A stretch of DNA of 64,000 nt from Adineta steineri (Eukaryota > Rotifera > Eurotatoria > Adinetida > Adinetidae), in assembly GCA_905250115.1 (NCBI GenBank), contig CAJNOI010000032.1, positions 62,001-126,000 on the forward strand, written 5' to 3'. The stretch's first letter is position 1. Each line of letters starts with the position of its first letter. The notes beneath the pieces are model-generated. The model did no database searches and was not told where the DNA came from. It worked only from the letters and a program-made list of their open reading frames with translations. The position numbers were made by a program, and so were the translations under genes. Positions 32,932-45,552 of the stretch are shown here, in pieces.

Positions 32932-35295
32932 ATGATAATCGATCGATTTCTTTGTTTTTATTGTTATATATATCTATTGTTTCCATTAACAATTTATAGT
33001 TCGATTGATTCAAATTTATCAGCTGAAGAAACACGTTTAATACGTGTACTTCTAAATGAATCAACTTATTTGAGAAAAGTTCGTCCATCAAATAAAGTTA
33101 TTGTTGATATTCGTGTTGTATTCAATCAAATTATATCAATGGTAGAAAAAGAACAAATTATTGTTACAAATTGTTTTGTTGATCAAAAATGGACAGGTAT
33201 ATTTTCTTTTATTATTGTACTATTCATATAAATCTATATCGATTTTTTCCTAGATCCTCGTCTTATTTGGAATCCATTCGACTATAAAAATATTACTTGG
33301 ATACGAATGTCAGCAACATCTCTTTGGTATCATAACATTGATAAAAAAACACCAATGAATTATTACATTTTTGTTTTTTGAAAAATTTTCCTATAGGTAT
33401 CCGGATACATTTTTATATAATACTGCTGATAATGCTGGATTTCTTCTTCCACAAGATACACAAAATATGATTGTTAGTTATAATGGAACTGTTTTTTGGC
33501 CATTACCTCTTGCACAATTACGTACACGTTGTCGAATGACGATTAAACACTTTCCTTTCGGTAATTATTTTTAAAATACAAAAAAAAACAAACAAATGAG
33601 AATAGTCAATTTGTACTGAGTTTATTATTAAACGAATATATAATTCTTTGCATGACAACACTACATGGCCTTAAAACTGTAATAATCATACATATACATA
33701 AATTACATCTAATTAAGACTTTTTTTTTTCTTTATCTACATTTGTTATGTCATATGAGACACACTGAATTAATCCTTTATTCATCAGTATTCATAACTTA
33801 AAAGAAAAAAGAATAACATGACAAGTCTAATAACAAATACTTCATATAGATGTCGAAGAAATGATGTTCATTATTACATAGATTGAAAGGAAATTGTTAT
33901 TTTTTTTCTCCAAAGAACTAACTAATATTAATGATAAATAAATATAAAACGTCACTGTTAGCCTAGAGGACAAATAAAAAGAATTTTAAATATTTCCTTA
34001 CGACATCATTATTTATTTGTCATATGTCTAGATGAACAAATGTGTGATATGATCTTCGGTTCATGGAGTCATACGAGTTCTTTAATTCATTATCAATTCT
34101 GGGAAAATAAACCTGAAGTACCACAATATACACCAAATAATGAATGGAAATTATTAGCTGTAACACAATCAATTAAAACAGTTGACTATCCGAATTGGGT
34201 TGAACCAGATACATTTTTTGAAGTTAATTTTACAATTTTAATTGTACGTAAACCTTTACAAGCTATTTATAATACTGTTGTACCGGCATTAATGTTAACT
34301 ACTTTAACACTTGTTTCATTTTTTGTAAGTATAATATTTTTTAAGCAAAAAAATAAATAAATAATTCATTTCATATTTAGATTCCTTTTGCCCAAGAAAT
34401 GCAAATAGGTATTAGTATTATGTTAGCTTATTCAGTGTTCAGTTTACGTTTATCCGAAGATGTACCATCTCAAAGTGATAGTGTACATTTAATCAGTCTT
34501 TATTTAACTATCTGTATGCTCTTCTCGCTAGCAGCTATGACTTGGTTTGCACTTGTAAATAAATTACGCGAAAAGAAACGTTTACCATATTTTTTACGAT
34601 GGTTAGCACTTGATTACATATGTTGGATTGTATGTGCGACAAGTATGCATCGAAAAGCAGTACGAGCTGTTAAACAAGAACAATCAAAAACATCTCCTAT
34701 GACACCATCAACTCCAGTTACAATTCCATTACAACAATTAACAGGAGTAAATCAGATGGAATATTCTGATAGTTATTATTTCGAACCAGATTCTTTATCA
34801 GCTGAAGGTTCACCCAAACTTCCACTTCTTGTACCGAGAAGTCCACCAAGATCACACCTTGAACACGTAGCTCAACCGGTAGCAACTACTCAATTACATA
34901 CATCTCCTACAAAAGATACATTATGTCCAATGACAAATTCACCTTCATCAGTATGGGTTCCACGACGATCAACAAATCTTCCATTATCTTCATCAACAAA
35001 TGGACCAATGTTTAAACGAACAAGTCGTATTTCTAAAACATCGGTACAATCTCGTTCAACTAAACCAGTACATAGTCATACCGAAATAAAAAATAAAGAA
35101 AGTTTATATGCTATACATATTTATAATCGATTAGTTTTTCTAATATTTTTTCTTACTGTTATTGGTATTAATATTTATACATGGTTTTTTTATTCAAAAA
35201 CCGTTCGAACAAAATTATTTGATGAAAGAACGCCATGGTCATGTTATGATGAATCTATTCTTGAAATTGTTAATTGTACAGATCATCCTCATTGA
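32932..35295 (+). CDS. Cys-loop ligand-gated ion channel subunit (nicotinic-like)
   Basis: Exons 32932-33196, 33254-33326, 33397-33560, 34032-34324 and 34381-35295 total 1,710 nt (569 aa). A hydrophobic leader (MIIDRFLCFYCYIYLLFPL) is followed by the ligand-binding domain with WYPDTFLYNTAD and the Cys-loop CRMTIKHFPFDEQMC, exactly 13 residues between cysteines, split by intron 3. Loop B Trp is present (FGSWSH); the loop C vicinal Cys pair of alpha subunits is absent. M1 (IYNTVVPALMLTTLTLVSFF), M2 (GISIMLAYSVFSLRL), M3 (LISLYLTICMLFSLAAMTWF), a long Ser/Pro/Thr-rich cytoplasmic loop and M4 (IYNRLVFLIFFLTVIGINIY) complete the fold. An acidic residue before M2 (QEMQ) favours cation selectivity, but the M1-M2 linker is two residues short. 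Confidence 0.88.
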
Positions 35296-35931
35296 TAATG
35301 TGTTTTTTTGTTTTTATTTTCAATAAAAAAATTTTAGTTTTTGGACTTTTATTTTCCTATGAAAAATAGAAAAGAAGTTAATCAGTTGGAATTGTCAGGT
35401 TTTTTCAAAATTGATGCATCTAATTTAGATAATATAGCATGACCGGATATAAAATAATTAATTATGCATCGTTTGTAATGAATGATTAGTCTATTCAAAT
35501 CAAATTAGTATTTGATTCTGTACCCAATAGTAGTACAAAAAAAAGTATGCTTTAAAAAATTTCATTTTTTCTATTATTAAATGATAAAATTGTCTATTAT
35601 TCATTCTAAAAGTGGCTTTTTTTGTTATCGTTAAAACACCTCTTCTTTTGTCAATAGAGATAGTATGAGTTGATGGACATATATTTGCCAAAGAACCACA
35701 AAGTAACCACTTTTTTCATAGAGAAGAAGTTGTTTTTTTAAGTATGTTATCAAGGAAAAAAGAAATCTTCTTTTATTTGATAATAAAAGGCATTTTTAAG
35801 TAGAGAATAAAAGTAAGAACGAAATATGTGTGATAATGGTAGTTGTTATAAACTAACGGTGAATATAAAGTGGTGAAATATCATCTATCTAACCTTGTAA
35901 AGTTACATTTTTTCTTGTGAATTCATCGAAA
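35296..35931. other. Spacer between receptor and intermediate filament genes
   Basis: 636 bp. An AATAAA at about 35323 suits the receptor's polyadenylation signal; the right part is the filament gene's promoter. No further gene seen. Confidence 0.4.
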
Positions 35932-38512
35932 ATGCGTAGTCAGTACGAACAACGAAACGAAAGAATATCACGGGATTTCGATCGAGATAATGATGCTAGT
36001 TTTAATTCAACATCAACATCAACAACAACATATCGATCAGCAGTTAGTCCACGTGTAACAAATGTTCGATCACGTCCAACAGGTTTAGGTGGTTCTAGTG
36101 GTAGTAGTACAAGAATGTTTCAAAGTTATTTACAAACAGGTAGTGGTAATGGCTTTGGACAAGGTCTTGCTTCTTTAGCACATTTTTCTGGTGTACCCAC
36201 ACGTGGTGGTGGCGGTGGACTTGGTGGCAATACAGCCATTGTAAGCATTAATAATGCTCGACAACGTGATAAACGGGATTTAGAAGTTTTAAATGATAAA
36301 TTTGCACAATATGTAGAAAAAGTGCGATTTTTAGAAGCACATAATCGAAAATTAAACATGGAATTGGAAGTTTTACGAAGTCGTTCAGGACAGTGAGTAA
36401 TCAAAAAACAAACAATGAAATATTACAATATAAAGAATTTCTTTTATAGAGGTTCATCACGTATTAAAGAAATGTATGATATTGAAATGGCTGAAGCAAA
36501 TAAACTTATTGATGATACAAAACGTGATGGTGCTGCTGCTAAAGCTAAAGCAGCACAACTTGAACAAGAAGTAAAACGTCAAGAAGCACGACGAAATGAA
36601 GTAACTGCATTACAGCAAACGGATCGACGTGAAATCGATGCTCTTCAACAAAGAATAGCTGAAAATGAAGCTGTAAGTCAATGATTTGATTTAAAATTTT
36701 AAAAAGACAAAATTTACTATGGATATGAATCTATTTTGTAGCAAATAAATTTATTTCGTCGTCGTATGGCTGATCTTGAAGATGAATCTCGACGTTATAA
36801 AGCTGAAACTCAACGTATATCATCTGAAATAGCTCGTCTTCAAAATGAAATTCAAAATGAATTATTTATTAAAGCTTCATGTGAAGTTGAAAAACTTTCT
36901 TTGGAAGATGATTTAGCTAATCTTAAACATTTACGTAAGTTTCATTTTTTTTTAAAAGAAATCTTAATCTAGATATTTTATAATTATATAGATGAAGCTG
37001 ATTTAGCTGAACTTCGTTCTCAAAGTGTATCAAATGATCTTGATCCATCACAATTTTTTCGTAATGAATTAGCACAATCAATCCGAGAAATTCGTAATGA
37101 TTATGAAACAGCTATGGAAAATCGAAGAAATGATTTACAAAATCGTTATTTTCTCTTTGTTAATGAAACTACAATTCGTACTCAATCACCTGCTTCAAAT
37201 TCAGTATTCTCTGTTCAACAACAAGTACAAGTTGAACATGTACGTAATGAATTATTACAAGCACAAAATCAAAATGCTCATCTTCGTGCTAAAATTCAAG
37301 CAATACAAAATTCTATTACTAATTTACGACAAAACCTCAAAGACATACAAGATGGAGGTAACTAAATCAATGAAAACAAAAGAAATTTATATAAATTATT
37401 TTTCTGTATTGTCTAGATGCTGATGCAAGAGCTAAAGGTGAACGTGCTCTCGATGACGCTCGACGTCGTTTACAACAAGCTGAACAAGAATATACAACAG
37501 TTATGGAATTCAAAACATCACTTGAAAAAGAAATTAATACGTATAGAAAATATCTTGAAGGTAAATTATTTGATTAAGCATCGTTTTCTTTTTATTTTTT
37601 TTTATAAACTATTTCATAGGTCCGGACGGTCTTCGAGTATGTGTTGATCGAGTTGTACAAGATGCTGAACAACAAGCACTTGTAAAATCTAATGCCAATG
37701 CATTTCAAAAAAATAATCGCTTCGGTGGTGGTGGTGGTGGTGGTGGTGGTGGTGGTAGTTATGGCGGTGGTGCTGGCAGTAGTTATGGCGGTGGTGCTGG
37801 TGGTTATGGTGGTGGTAGTTATGGTTTTGGTGGTGGTGCTGGTGGTGGTTATGGTGGTGGTGCTGGCAGTAGTTATGGTGGCGGTGCTGGCAGTAGTTAT
37901 GGTGGTGGTGGTGGTGCCGGCAGTAGTTATGGCGGTGGTGCTGGTGGTGGTGCTGGCAGTAGTTATGGTGGTGGTGTTGGCAGTAGTTATGGCGGTGATG
38001 CTGGTGGTGGCTCAACAACAATTTCACGCACTGTTATTAACTCAACTGGTTCAAATAATGGAGGTTCCGGTTCAGGTCCCACTATTAGTAATCTTGTTAA
38101 CCGATCATCGGCTACACCAAGTGCTTATCAATCGTCTTCAAGTACTTTTAGAAATGCAGCAACACATGATGTTTCAGGCCAAGAAAGTTCAACAGCAGAT
38201 AATACACTTCGTGATGAAACAGATTATAATAGTTCATTCCGCGATAATTCTGGACAAGATTATACAACTCCAGGTTATACTGTTCGAAATAGTTCGAATC
38301 GTAGTAGTTTAATACAACAAAGCTCCTCCGATCGTAATAATTTAACACGAGAAAACTCCACCGTTCGTAATAGTTTAACACGAGAAAACTCCGGCGTTCG
38401 TAGTAATTTACCACGAGAAACATTATTACGTGATGGTAGTTTTCAACGTGAGGGTAATAATGATGACAATCAAGAATATGATCATACATATGAAAACGTT
38501 GATACTCTTTAA
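35932..38512 (+). CDS. Cytoplasmic intermediate filament protein with glycine-loop tail
   Basis: Exons 35932-36392, 36450-36672, 36742-36934, 36992-37357, 37417-37560 and 37620-38512 total 2,280 nt (759 aa). The Ser/Gly head is followed by the rod: the start consensus LNDKFAQYVEKVRFLEAHN in coil 1A and the end consensus FKTSLEKEINTYRKYLEG in coil 2. Coil 1B, counted from MYDIEMAEA to LHEADLAEL, is 139 residues against 97 in vimentin, the 42-residue lamin-type length kept by protostome filaments. The tail has no lamin Ig domain, nuclear signal or CaaX box; it is a Gly/Tyr/Ser repeat (GGGAGSSYGG units) followed by 12-residue repeats of the NLTRENSTVRNS kind. It should build cytoplasmic filaments; the tail resembles vertebrate keratin glycine loops by convergence. 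Confidence 0.92.
37721..38012 (+). repeat. GGT-rich coding minisatellite in the filament tail
   Basis: Tandem array built on GGTGGTGCTGGCAGTAGTTA-like units of about 24 bp, with GGC/GGT variants, encoding the GGGAGSSYG repeats. Its strong strand bias also produces a spurious His-rich open frame on the minus strand and a Val-rich one in another frame. Confidence 0.85.
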
Positions 38513-40945
38513 AAATTTTTTATACAAATCATTGACAATCAATTTTTATATGTAGTTATCCATTATTATTATTATTATTGTGATAATTTTTTCGTAAATA
38601 AACAGTTCTATATATACATCAATAAACTTCTTTTTTTTCAAATAATTGTTTTTCGATTTGAAAAATAAAATGAATTTTAAAAAATTGCTTCTTTTGTTAT
38701 ATTAAAATATTAATTAGTAACGAAGACTTATGAACAAAGAAATATTAAAAAATACCAACATGCCGTTTTTGTATATGTTTGACTGACAATGAATGACAAT
38801 AATCAAATTCACTCTTACCCTAGATTCTTAACTACTAGTATATCAGATGATTTTGTTAATATTTTTAAATTGTTGATGTTAGAATTTTAGAATAAAAATT
38901 TTCTGTCATACATATACGCATCGTTAAATAATCAAAGTATTATCTTAATCAGTAGTCAGTTTTATTAATATCTTAAAAATTGTAGTTGAGATGATAGTAT
39001 CCATGCATAATGTCACTAACAAAGTAAGAACTTCACTTTTTTCAAAATAAATCTAAACAAGATATGTATTCTATGTGACAACTATCATCATCTAAGTTAA
39101 CATGATTTCTCGACTATTTCTAGTAAATTCTAACGATATCTATCCAAAGTAAGTTCAAGAGTATTTTAGCAACTGAAACTATTACGAAATTAACAATCAA
39201 GATATAATATGACATCCACGAAATTAAAAGAATATCTGAATAAATCTTTTATTATCAATCTACAAAAAGCATAATAAAATAATTCTATAATGCCTTGCAA
39301 TTCCTCAGAAAATTCATTGTTATACGATCTTAGATAATAAATATCATCAAGCCATAAGAGCCACGTGACAATCATTTTATTTTTCTGCTTAAAAATGAAC
39401 TATTCATATAAGAGATATATGCAATACTTAACCGAGTTGTTATTTTATACAATATTTCTCGAGTATAACTTCATAGAGATTCTCCTATATGAAAAATCCA
39501 CCAATTAATTTATACTACACAAATTCGTTATAAATGATATATGCACCAATAAAAATTCTCTACACTCAAATTATAACTGAAGTTACGGATTTAAATCAAT
39601 ATCTATCACATGAACAAAATCAGCTCGTTACTTTATATTTCATTGTGACGATTCTTTGATTACTAATTTAACCAGCCATATGTTTTCAATTCATCAATCA
39701 ATATATATTGTATAAGATTTTACAAAAAATTGATCAAACGAACAAGAATATTCTTGTGAGGTTAATTGAAAACAAATTTAACATATGATTGCGAGAAATT
39801 AAGCATCAGAAAAAGTGACAAAATTAAATAAGAAAAAGCAAAAAATGATCAACACATCATTAGAATGAATATCCGAAACGGAAAGAAAAGATCATAATGA
39901 CAAAAAAAACAAATAATCTTTTTCGAACTTTGTAGATCTAGACAACTCAAACGAATCATACATTTGAATTTATATGTAGCTTTTTATTCAGTTTTAAATT
40001 TAAAATAAAGATATATTTGGAAAGACAATATGAAATAACAGTATTTTTTATTGTGTACTTTTTTCATATCAATACGACATCCCTGATCTTATTGTATTTT
40101 ATATTAAAGTAATCTTCAATGTACAATTATTGAGTATAACGACTTTATTTCTGAAAAATAATCAAGTTCGTTACAATCACATTTTAATCGATACTTATTG
40201 GTTGGTGAATATAAATACCGACATTCATTTTAATTTGCTCATATATACAGATAGTTTCATAAGATAGACTCTTCAATTTTGTATACAAAACATCAATTTA
40301 CGATACTCGAAATCTATACGATTCTTTTGAATTTATTCATAATAAACAAGACTAGATAGAAATAAAATATATATAAGATTTCCTCTTCTTCTTTTTTTTC
40401 TATTTATCGATGATTCATAATTCTATCTCATATAATATATCGTTTAATACGATCAAACTGAGCATGAAGATAACGAAAAACAGAAATGAAAAATATATAA
40501 ACTATACATATCGATCTATAGAAAGAAAAATCATGAGATATAACCACATACATGATCTAGTTCGTTATAGTTATAAATCGAAATCGAGAGGCACGTGTGT
40601 CGTGAGCATCATATCCAACTAGGGTCTTGTTTATGCTTTTTCTTCTTCGTTTATTTTTCCTCTCTTTCGAATATATCATATATACTAACAATATCTCTTT
40701 GTTTTCTTCATTCTTCTCATCAGCTGTTTTGATATTTCAGTCAGCCGATATTGACATATATTTCAGGTAAAAATCATTAAGACATAATTGATGTTATATC
40801 AATTATGATTTTTCATCAACTTCCAATACAAATCATTTCTCATTTTAAATATTGACCAATTGAACAATTTCTCTCATTTCTCTTCTATTTCAAGATTGTT
40901 TAAAATCATATCCTTACGTCATTTATAGAACAACAAAAAAAAGGA
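38513..40945. other. Intergenic region upstream of the first TALE homeobox gene
   Basis: 2.4 kb AT-rich. AATAAA-like signals at about 38598 and 38622 fit the filament gene's 3' end. The region near 40.63-40.93 kb has pyrimidine-rich tracts ending in AG, so a spliced 5' leader of the homeobox gene is plausible. No other gene seen. Confidence 0.4.
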
Positions 40946-42378
40946 ATGAATCGTATGAAATATACAATTAAACAAGATCCTGATGCATTAGATTTAACAA
41001 ATCGTCCACAACATTTATTATCACCATCAATTGATAATGAAGATGATGATGAATATCTTCATAGTGACGATGAACAACATAATGATAATATACAAGAAAC
41101 AAGTGATTTTATTATAAAAGTAATTCATCGATCTTTTCTTATTTTATTCAATACAAAATTTTCATTTAGAAAACAACTTATGATAGTGGTTTTGTTGATA
41201 CTAGTGATGAGAATAATGATTTAACTATGGTTAAACAAGGTAAAATATGAGTAGATTGTTGATTTTTAAGACATGAGTGTATTCAATACATATATATCGT
41301 TTGAAACTTAATGAAAAAAACAATCATTTTTTTTCCTATCTAAACAATAGAGTCGAACAAATTGCTCATTTTCAATTTTTTTTCTACACCTTTTTTTTTT
41401 TGTGAACAATTAAACACCTGAGGATACATTGTTCATTTTGTTAATAGAACGAAATCGTCATCATTATCATAGTACACCATTACGACCTCAACAAATACAT
41501 TCTCATGTACGTCATCCGAGCACAAGTAGTAGTACATGTTCATCACCAACTAATCAAGAACGTTCACATTCACCTGTTGATGATAAAGAATGTCGAAATA
41601 CAAGGTGAAGAAAAATTTAAAAGACAAAAATTGAAATTTTTTTTTCTAACTTAAATTTCATAATAGATTTCTTGGTAGTCGAGCTGTTGCAGTACTTAAT
41701 CATTGGTTTCAATCAAATCGTGATTATCCATATCCTGATGATGAACGAACTGATCGTTTAGCTCGAGAAGCAGGTAAACAATTCATTTTCATTATTATAT
41801 ATACATATGAATATAAATATGAGTAGGTATTACACAAAAACAAGTTAAAAAATGGTTTGCAAATAAACGTGTACGAAGTCAAATGTGTTATAAACCACTT
41901 TATCGTTCTCGAAAAGTAAAAAGAAATTAAATCAAAATGTTTTTTTTTATTTTATTGATTATTTGGAATTTAGTCTCGAAATTCATCTTCAATTCGTCCA
42001 ACACAAAATCAAGTTCCACCACCAATATCAACACCATCATCAACAACAGCAGCAGCAGCAGCAACAACAACACAAACTCGTCGTCCGCAAACGAACTATA
42101 ATTATATTATTAATCATAATAACATAGCAACACCAGCACCATTACCAGATTTTACTAATGTATTTCCAGGTCCAAATCCTGCTTTGTTTAATCCAATGGC
42201 TGCTTCAATGATGATGTTTATGATGCAACAACATTTAATGACAACAATGATGGCTGCAGCTGGTTTACCTCAATTACCTTCAACACCCATAGCTCCTCCG
42301 ACACCAACACCTACACCTAATTCTTCAACAAGTCCAAAAAAAGCAAATGTTGATCGTATTACAAGATTTTGGTTATAA
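40946..42378 (+). CDS. TALE-class homeobox protein 1
   Basis: Exons 40946-41119, 41170-41239, 41448-41604, 41667-41773, 41827-41915 and 41974-42378 total 1,002 nt (333 aa). The homeodomain lies at about residues 137-197. Helix 1 is followed by NRDYPYPDDE, the PYP three-residue loop extension that defines TALE. The recognition helix is TQKQVKKWFANKRVR, with Asn51 and Arg53 kept and Ala at position 50. The N-terminus is acidic; the C-terminus is Thr/Pro/Met-rich (MMMFMMQQHLM). There is no PBC, MEIS or IRO-box domain, so none of the standard TALE classes fits. A DNA-binding transcription regulator is expected. A second TALE gene lies 3.2 kb downstream on the same strand. Confidence 0.85.
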
Positions 42379-43283
42379 AACGAGAGAGAAAAAAAAAGAG
42401 ACATACTCTCAAAGTAACATCGCACAGATACAAACATCAGTTTTGACATTTGTTTGTTTAAACTCCATGTGTTTTTGCTGTTCTTGTTGTTGTTGTTGTT
42501 GTTTTTTCTTTTCTATTATACTTTGTTTTTTTCTTCGCATTGCATTGAAACAGAAACTAGCTTGTGTGCGTTTTGTGTGAGAGTAAAACTTTCTTTTGCG
42601 ATTTTTTTATCTATTAAAACTTATGAAAAAATTTTTATCTCGATTTCTTCGTTCAAATTATTATATTTGAATAGCCTGATCACTTTCGTACAAAATCCCA
42701 ATTGATATTACTATACATATACGATAAGTAAAAGAATGTCGCTATACATAAAACTATTTCATACAGAATTTTTTTCGTTTAATCATGTTGTGTATTATAT
42801 CGAATGATTCGATCTTCGAATAAGTTGTCTTATAGGATAATATCAAAAGAAAATCTATATACTCAAATGCGTTAGTAAGAAAGAATAGAATGACGGAGGA
42901 CTCTTATGAATAAACAGAGACAGTTGTCTCAGGTAATATTGACTTGTTTTCTATAAAAAAATACTGTTGTTTTGATGATGAAATACTTGTAAAAATTCCA
43001 TTAGTGTACTCAACATCGGTTCTCAATCATGCATTTGTTTTGTTATTTACACAGGAGAAAACATAAAATTTTATTTTATATTTCCTTAAGAAAGAAAAAA
43101 TATTATTATTTTGACTAAAGTTCAAATTTTATATCATAATTTTCCTATTTCACTAAAAATGTTTCTTACGTGTTGAATCTTGTCTTTAAGTGTACTTAAA
43201 ACTTTTTTTTTTGTCAAAAATATCTTTTATTTTTAATTTTTACATATATCACCAAATATAATATATATTGAAAAATAAATATT
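42379..43283. other. 3' flank of TALE gene 1
   Basis: About 900 bp, T-rich with a TTG-repeat patch at about 42480-42505. This is probably 3' UTR and spacer to the convergent gene at 43284. No gene seen. Confidence 0.4.
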
Positions 43284-43874
43284 TTAATGTTCTTCCAATG
43301 AATCAATTAAATGTGTATAACGATCATCAGTTGTTGCTGCTTTTTGTAAAGTAGCTTGTCGTTTATAAGCACTTCGTTTTCTTGATTCTATATTTTGTTT
43401 CTTTCTGAATACATCGGATGAATGTGGTGCATGTATAATTTCTAACATAACGGGTTGTAAACGTAGAAAATTTTGTTTTATTCTTTCATTCGCTATAACT
43501 GGACTTTCATTTGAAATACTTTTTGTACGATTTGATGAAGGTTCGGCTACTAATGATGTATCATCAGCTGGATAAATACTTGGTAAAAATATATGACTTG
43601 TTCGACCAGTTTCTACTTGTTTTCGATTCCATAATGTTCGACATGTATCTCGATATGCTTTATCAATATTAAACCATTGATGACGTTTTGTTAAAAGACC
43701 ATGAGCAAAAACATGATCAGTAGCATTCCGACGACGTGCTGCATCACGATTATCAATTTGAATTTGATTTAATTTACGACGCATATCACGTCGATAGTCA
43801 AATTCAGATTTAAGAAGTGTTTGATAATACATACTTGGTAAACGACTAGTACCACTTTTCTTCTTACTAAACAA
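43284..43874 (-). CDS. Hypothetical basic protein (terminal exon)
   Basis: Open frame of about 196 codons, Arg/Lys-rich with helical heptads (DYRRDMRRKLNQIQIDNRDAARRR, SHIFLPSIYP, RKKQNIESRKRSAYKR). I do not recognise it. The frame has no ATG at its 5' end: it follows a good acceptor (TTTGTTTAG) at about 43866, so at least one upstream exon on the minus strand is missing from this model; the first internal Met would be in SMYYQTLL. The composition fits a coiled, possibly axonemal or cytoskeletal protein, but that is only a guess. It sits between the two TALE genes on the opposite strand. Confidence 0.55.
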   Translation of the reverse strand: MFSKKKSGTSRLPSMYYQTLLKSEFDYRRDMRRKLNQIQIDNRDAARRRNATDHVFAHGLLTKRHQWFNIDKAYRDTCRTLWNRKQVETGRTSHIFLPSIYPADDTSLVAEPSSNRTKSISNESPVIANERIKQNFLRLQPVMLEIIHAPHSSDVFRKKQNIESRKRSAYKRQATLQKAATTDDRYTHLIDSLEEH

Positions 43875-45552
43875 AAAAAACTATTCTAGTTGAAATGAAA
43901 CTTTTAATCAAGTTTGACTGTTTCTTCCTTAACAGAAAAAAAATGAAATCGAAATTTTTGCATAAATATTTAAAGTACCACTTTCGATTTGTATATCATT
44001 CATTATGAACTTTAAATTTTCTAGTGTAAATTCAATGGCATCTTCTTCGAGTATAAAATACACAATAATTTCATTAATCTCGGTATTGAAACGATCTCAA
44101 TTTGTTTCTTCACTACAAATCTGTTGTTATGCACTTTGACTTTTGATCCGCCCTTCGATAAGTGTCCTTTTTGCTTCATTCTCTCATTAATTAATAGTTA
44201 CTATATTTGAGAAGATAAGAGATATTTATACTTACGTATTCATGCTTTAGTTTAATTTAAATGTATGCTTTTCAGTAGACAAATTGAGAAAAAAGGGTGT
44301 CAATAATTTCGTTTCAATAGATGTTTGTTGCTTCTAATACATTCTATATTTACCAAGTTTAAAAGAAACAATATAGATTAACAATCAAATGCGTTGCGAT
44401 GAAGAAAAAGTGCTTGACACGATAAAAATACACGCGTCTTCTGAACTGTTTTTTTTTGTCAAAAAAAAGAAAGAAAAACAATAAAAGGGTGCACTCTTTT
44501 TATAAGTATGAAAAAAAGAAGAATGTCGTCTTTTAAATACCGATAATAGCAAACAAAGTAGAGAGAAATCTCTTCAAAAAGAAAGAAAGAAATGATGAGA
44601 AGAAAACAGTATTTTATTTCGCAGTGAAAAAAAGTATCAATTAAATAGTTCAGAGAGTCATCTCACAAAAGTTTAAATTCGTTCATTGATGTAATAGTTT
44701 TGAGGGCATTTAGATTTTATTAACGTTATGATGAATAAGAAATTTTAACTGTACAATTACATGAATTTTTTCTTGATAAAAAATCGTTATATCTGATCTG
44801 AAGCGTTCAATGTTAAATATTTGTTTTTCTCTTAAATTATATATCAATATCGGGACATCATTAAATTTTTATAAGAAACAATTTTTAATATATCATCAAA
44901 ATTGAACCAAGTGTTCATATGTATTTAAATCCGATCTTCTTTTTTAATTAATTATAGGAATTATTTGTTACAACGTATATGGTCTATTGCGTTCTTTGAA
45001 TTTCAATTTTTTTTTGTAAAATAAATAAAAGTGAAGTTTTACTCAGAGCTTTTGCATTGTTCGTTCTTTTAACTCAAATTGTTTATATAAGTATTGAACA
45101 AAAAATTTTAAATTATATTAAAATTAATTGTATATATAATAAATGAGTCTATCTATCATGTCAATGAAATTTAACATCTCTAAATACCTGTTCTTTCAAA
45201 CCATTTCGTTACGTAAACTAAATGCGTCATTCACTCTCGTTCTTTTTGCTTCTCGAACTTTATCTATAACGTTTTACTTCGAATTATAAATACCTAGATC
45301 AGTATATAGAGTGAAAGTAAGTGAAAGTGCCTCCTTCTAGTATATATTTGACAGAAAAAAAATATATAGATGATCAAAGAATTTCTTCCATATGTATATC
45401 ACATGTGACGAGAAGAAAAAACTGGATAACCACAACTAGAATGTATGTATACGGATAGTGAATAATAACACACGTCGTACGTAAAAGTAAATTTCCTTTC
45501 TTTTTCTTTTGTTTATTCATCATTTAATACATTTTATCTTTTAATTTTAGTA
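43875..45552. other. Upstream region of TALE gene 2 and of the hypothetical gene
   Basis: 1.7 kb AT-rich region between divergent genes. It must contain the missing 5' exon of the hypothetical gene and the promoter of TALE gene 2. A splice acceptor (TTTTAG) lies just before ATG 45553, so TALE 2 also has a spliced leader. No motif can be named. Confidence 0.4.

Noticed and set aside
37689..38489. Long His/Tyr/Asn-rich minus-strand frames and a Val-rich plus-strand frame
   Set aside because: They are shadows of the GGT-repeat coding tail of the intermediate filament gene in other frames.
42347..42705. Cys/Phe-rich short frames after TALE gene 1
   Set aside because: Produced by TTG/TTC/TTT-rich 3' UTR sequence; no support as genes.
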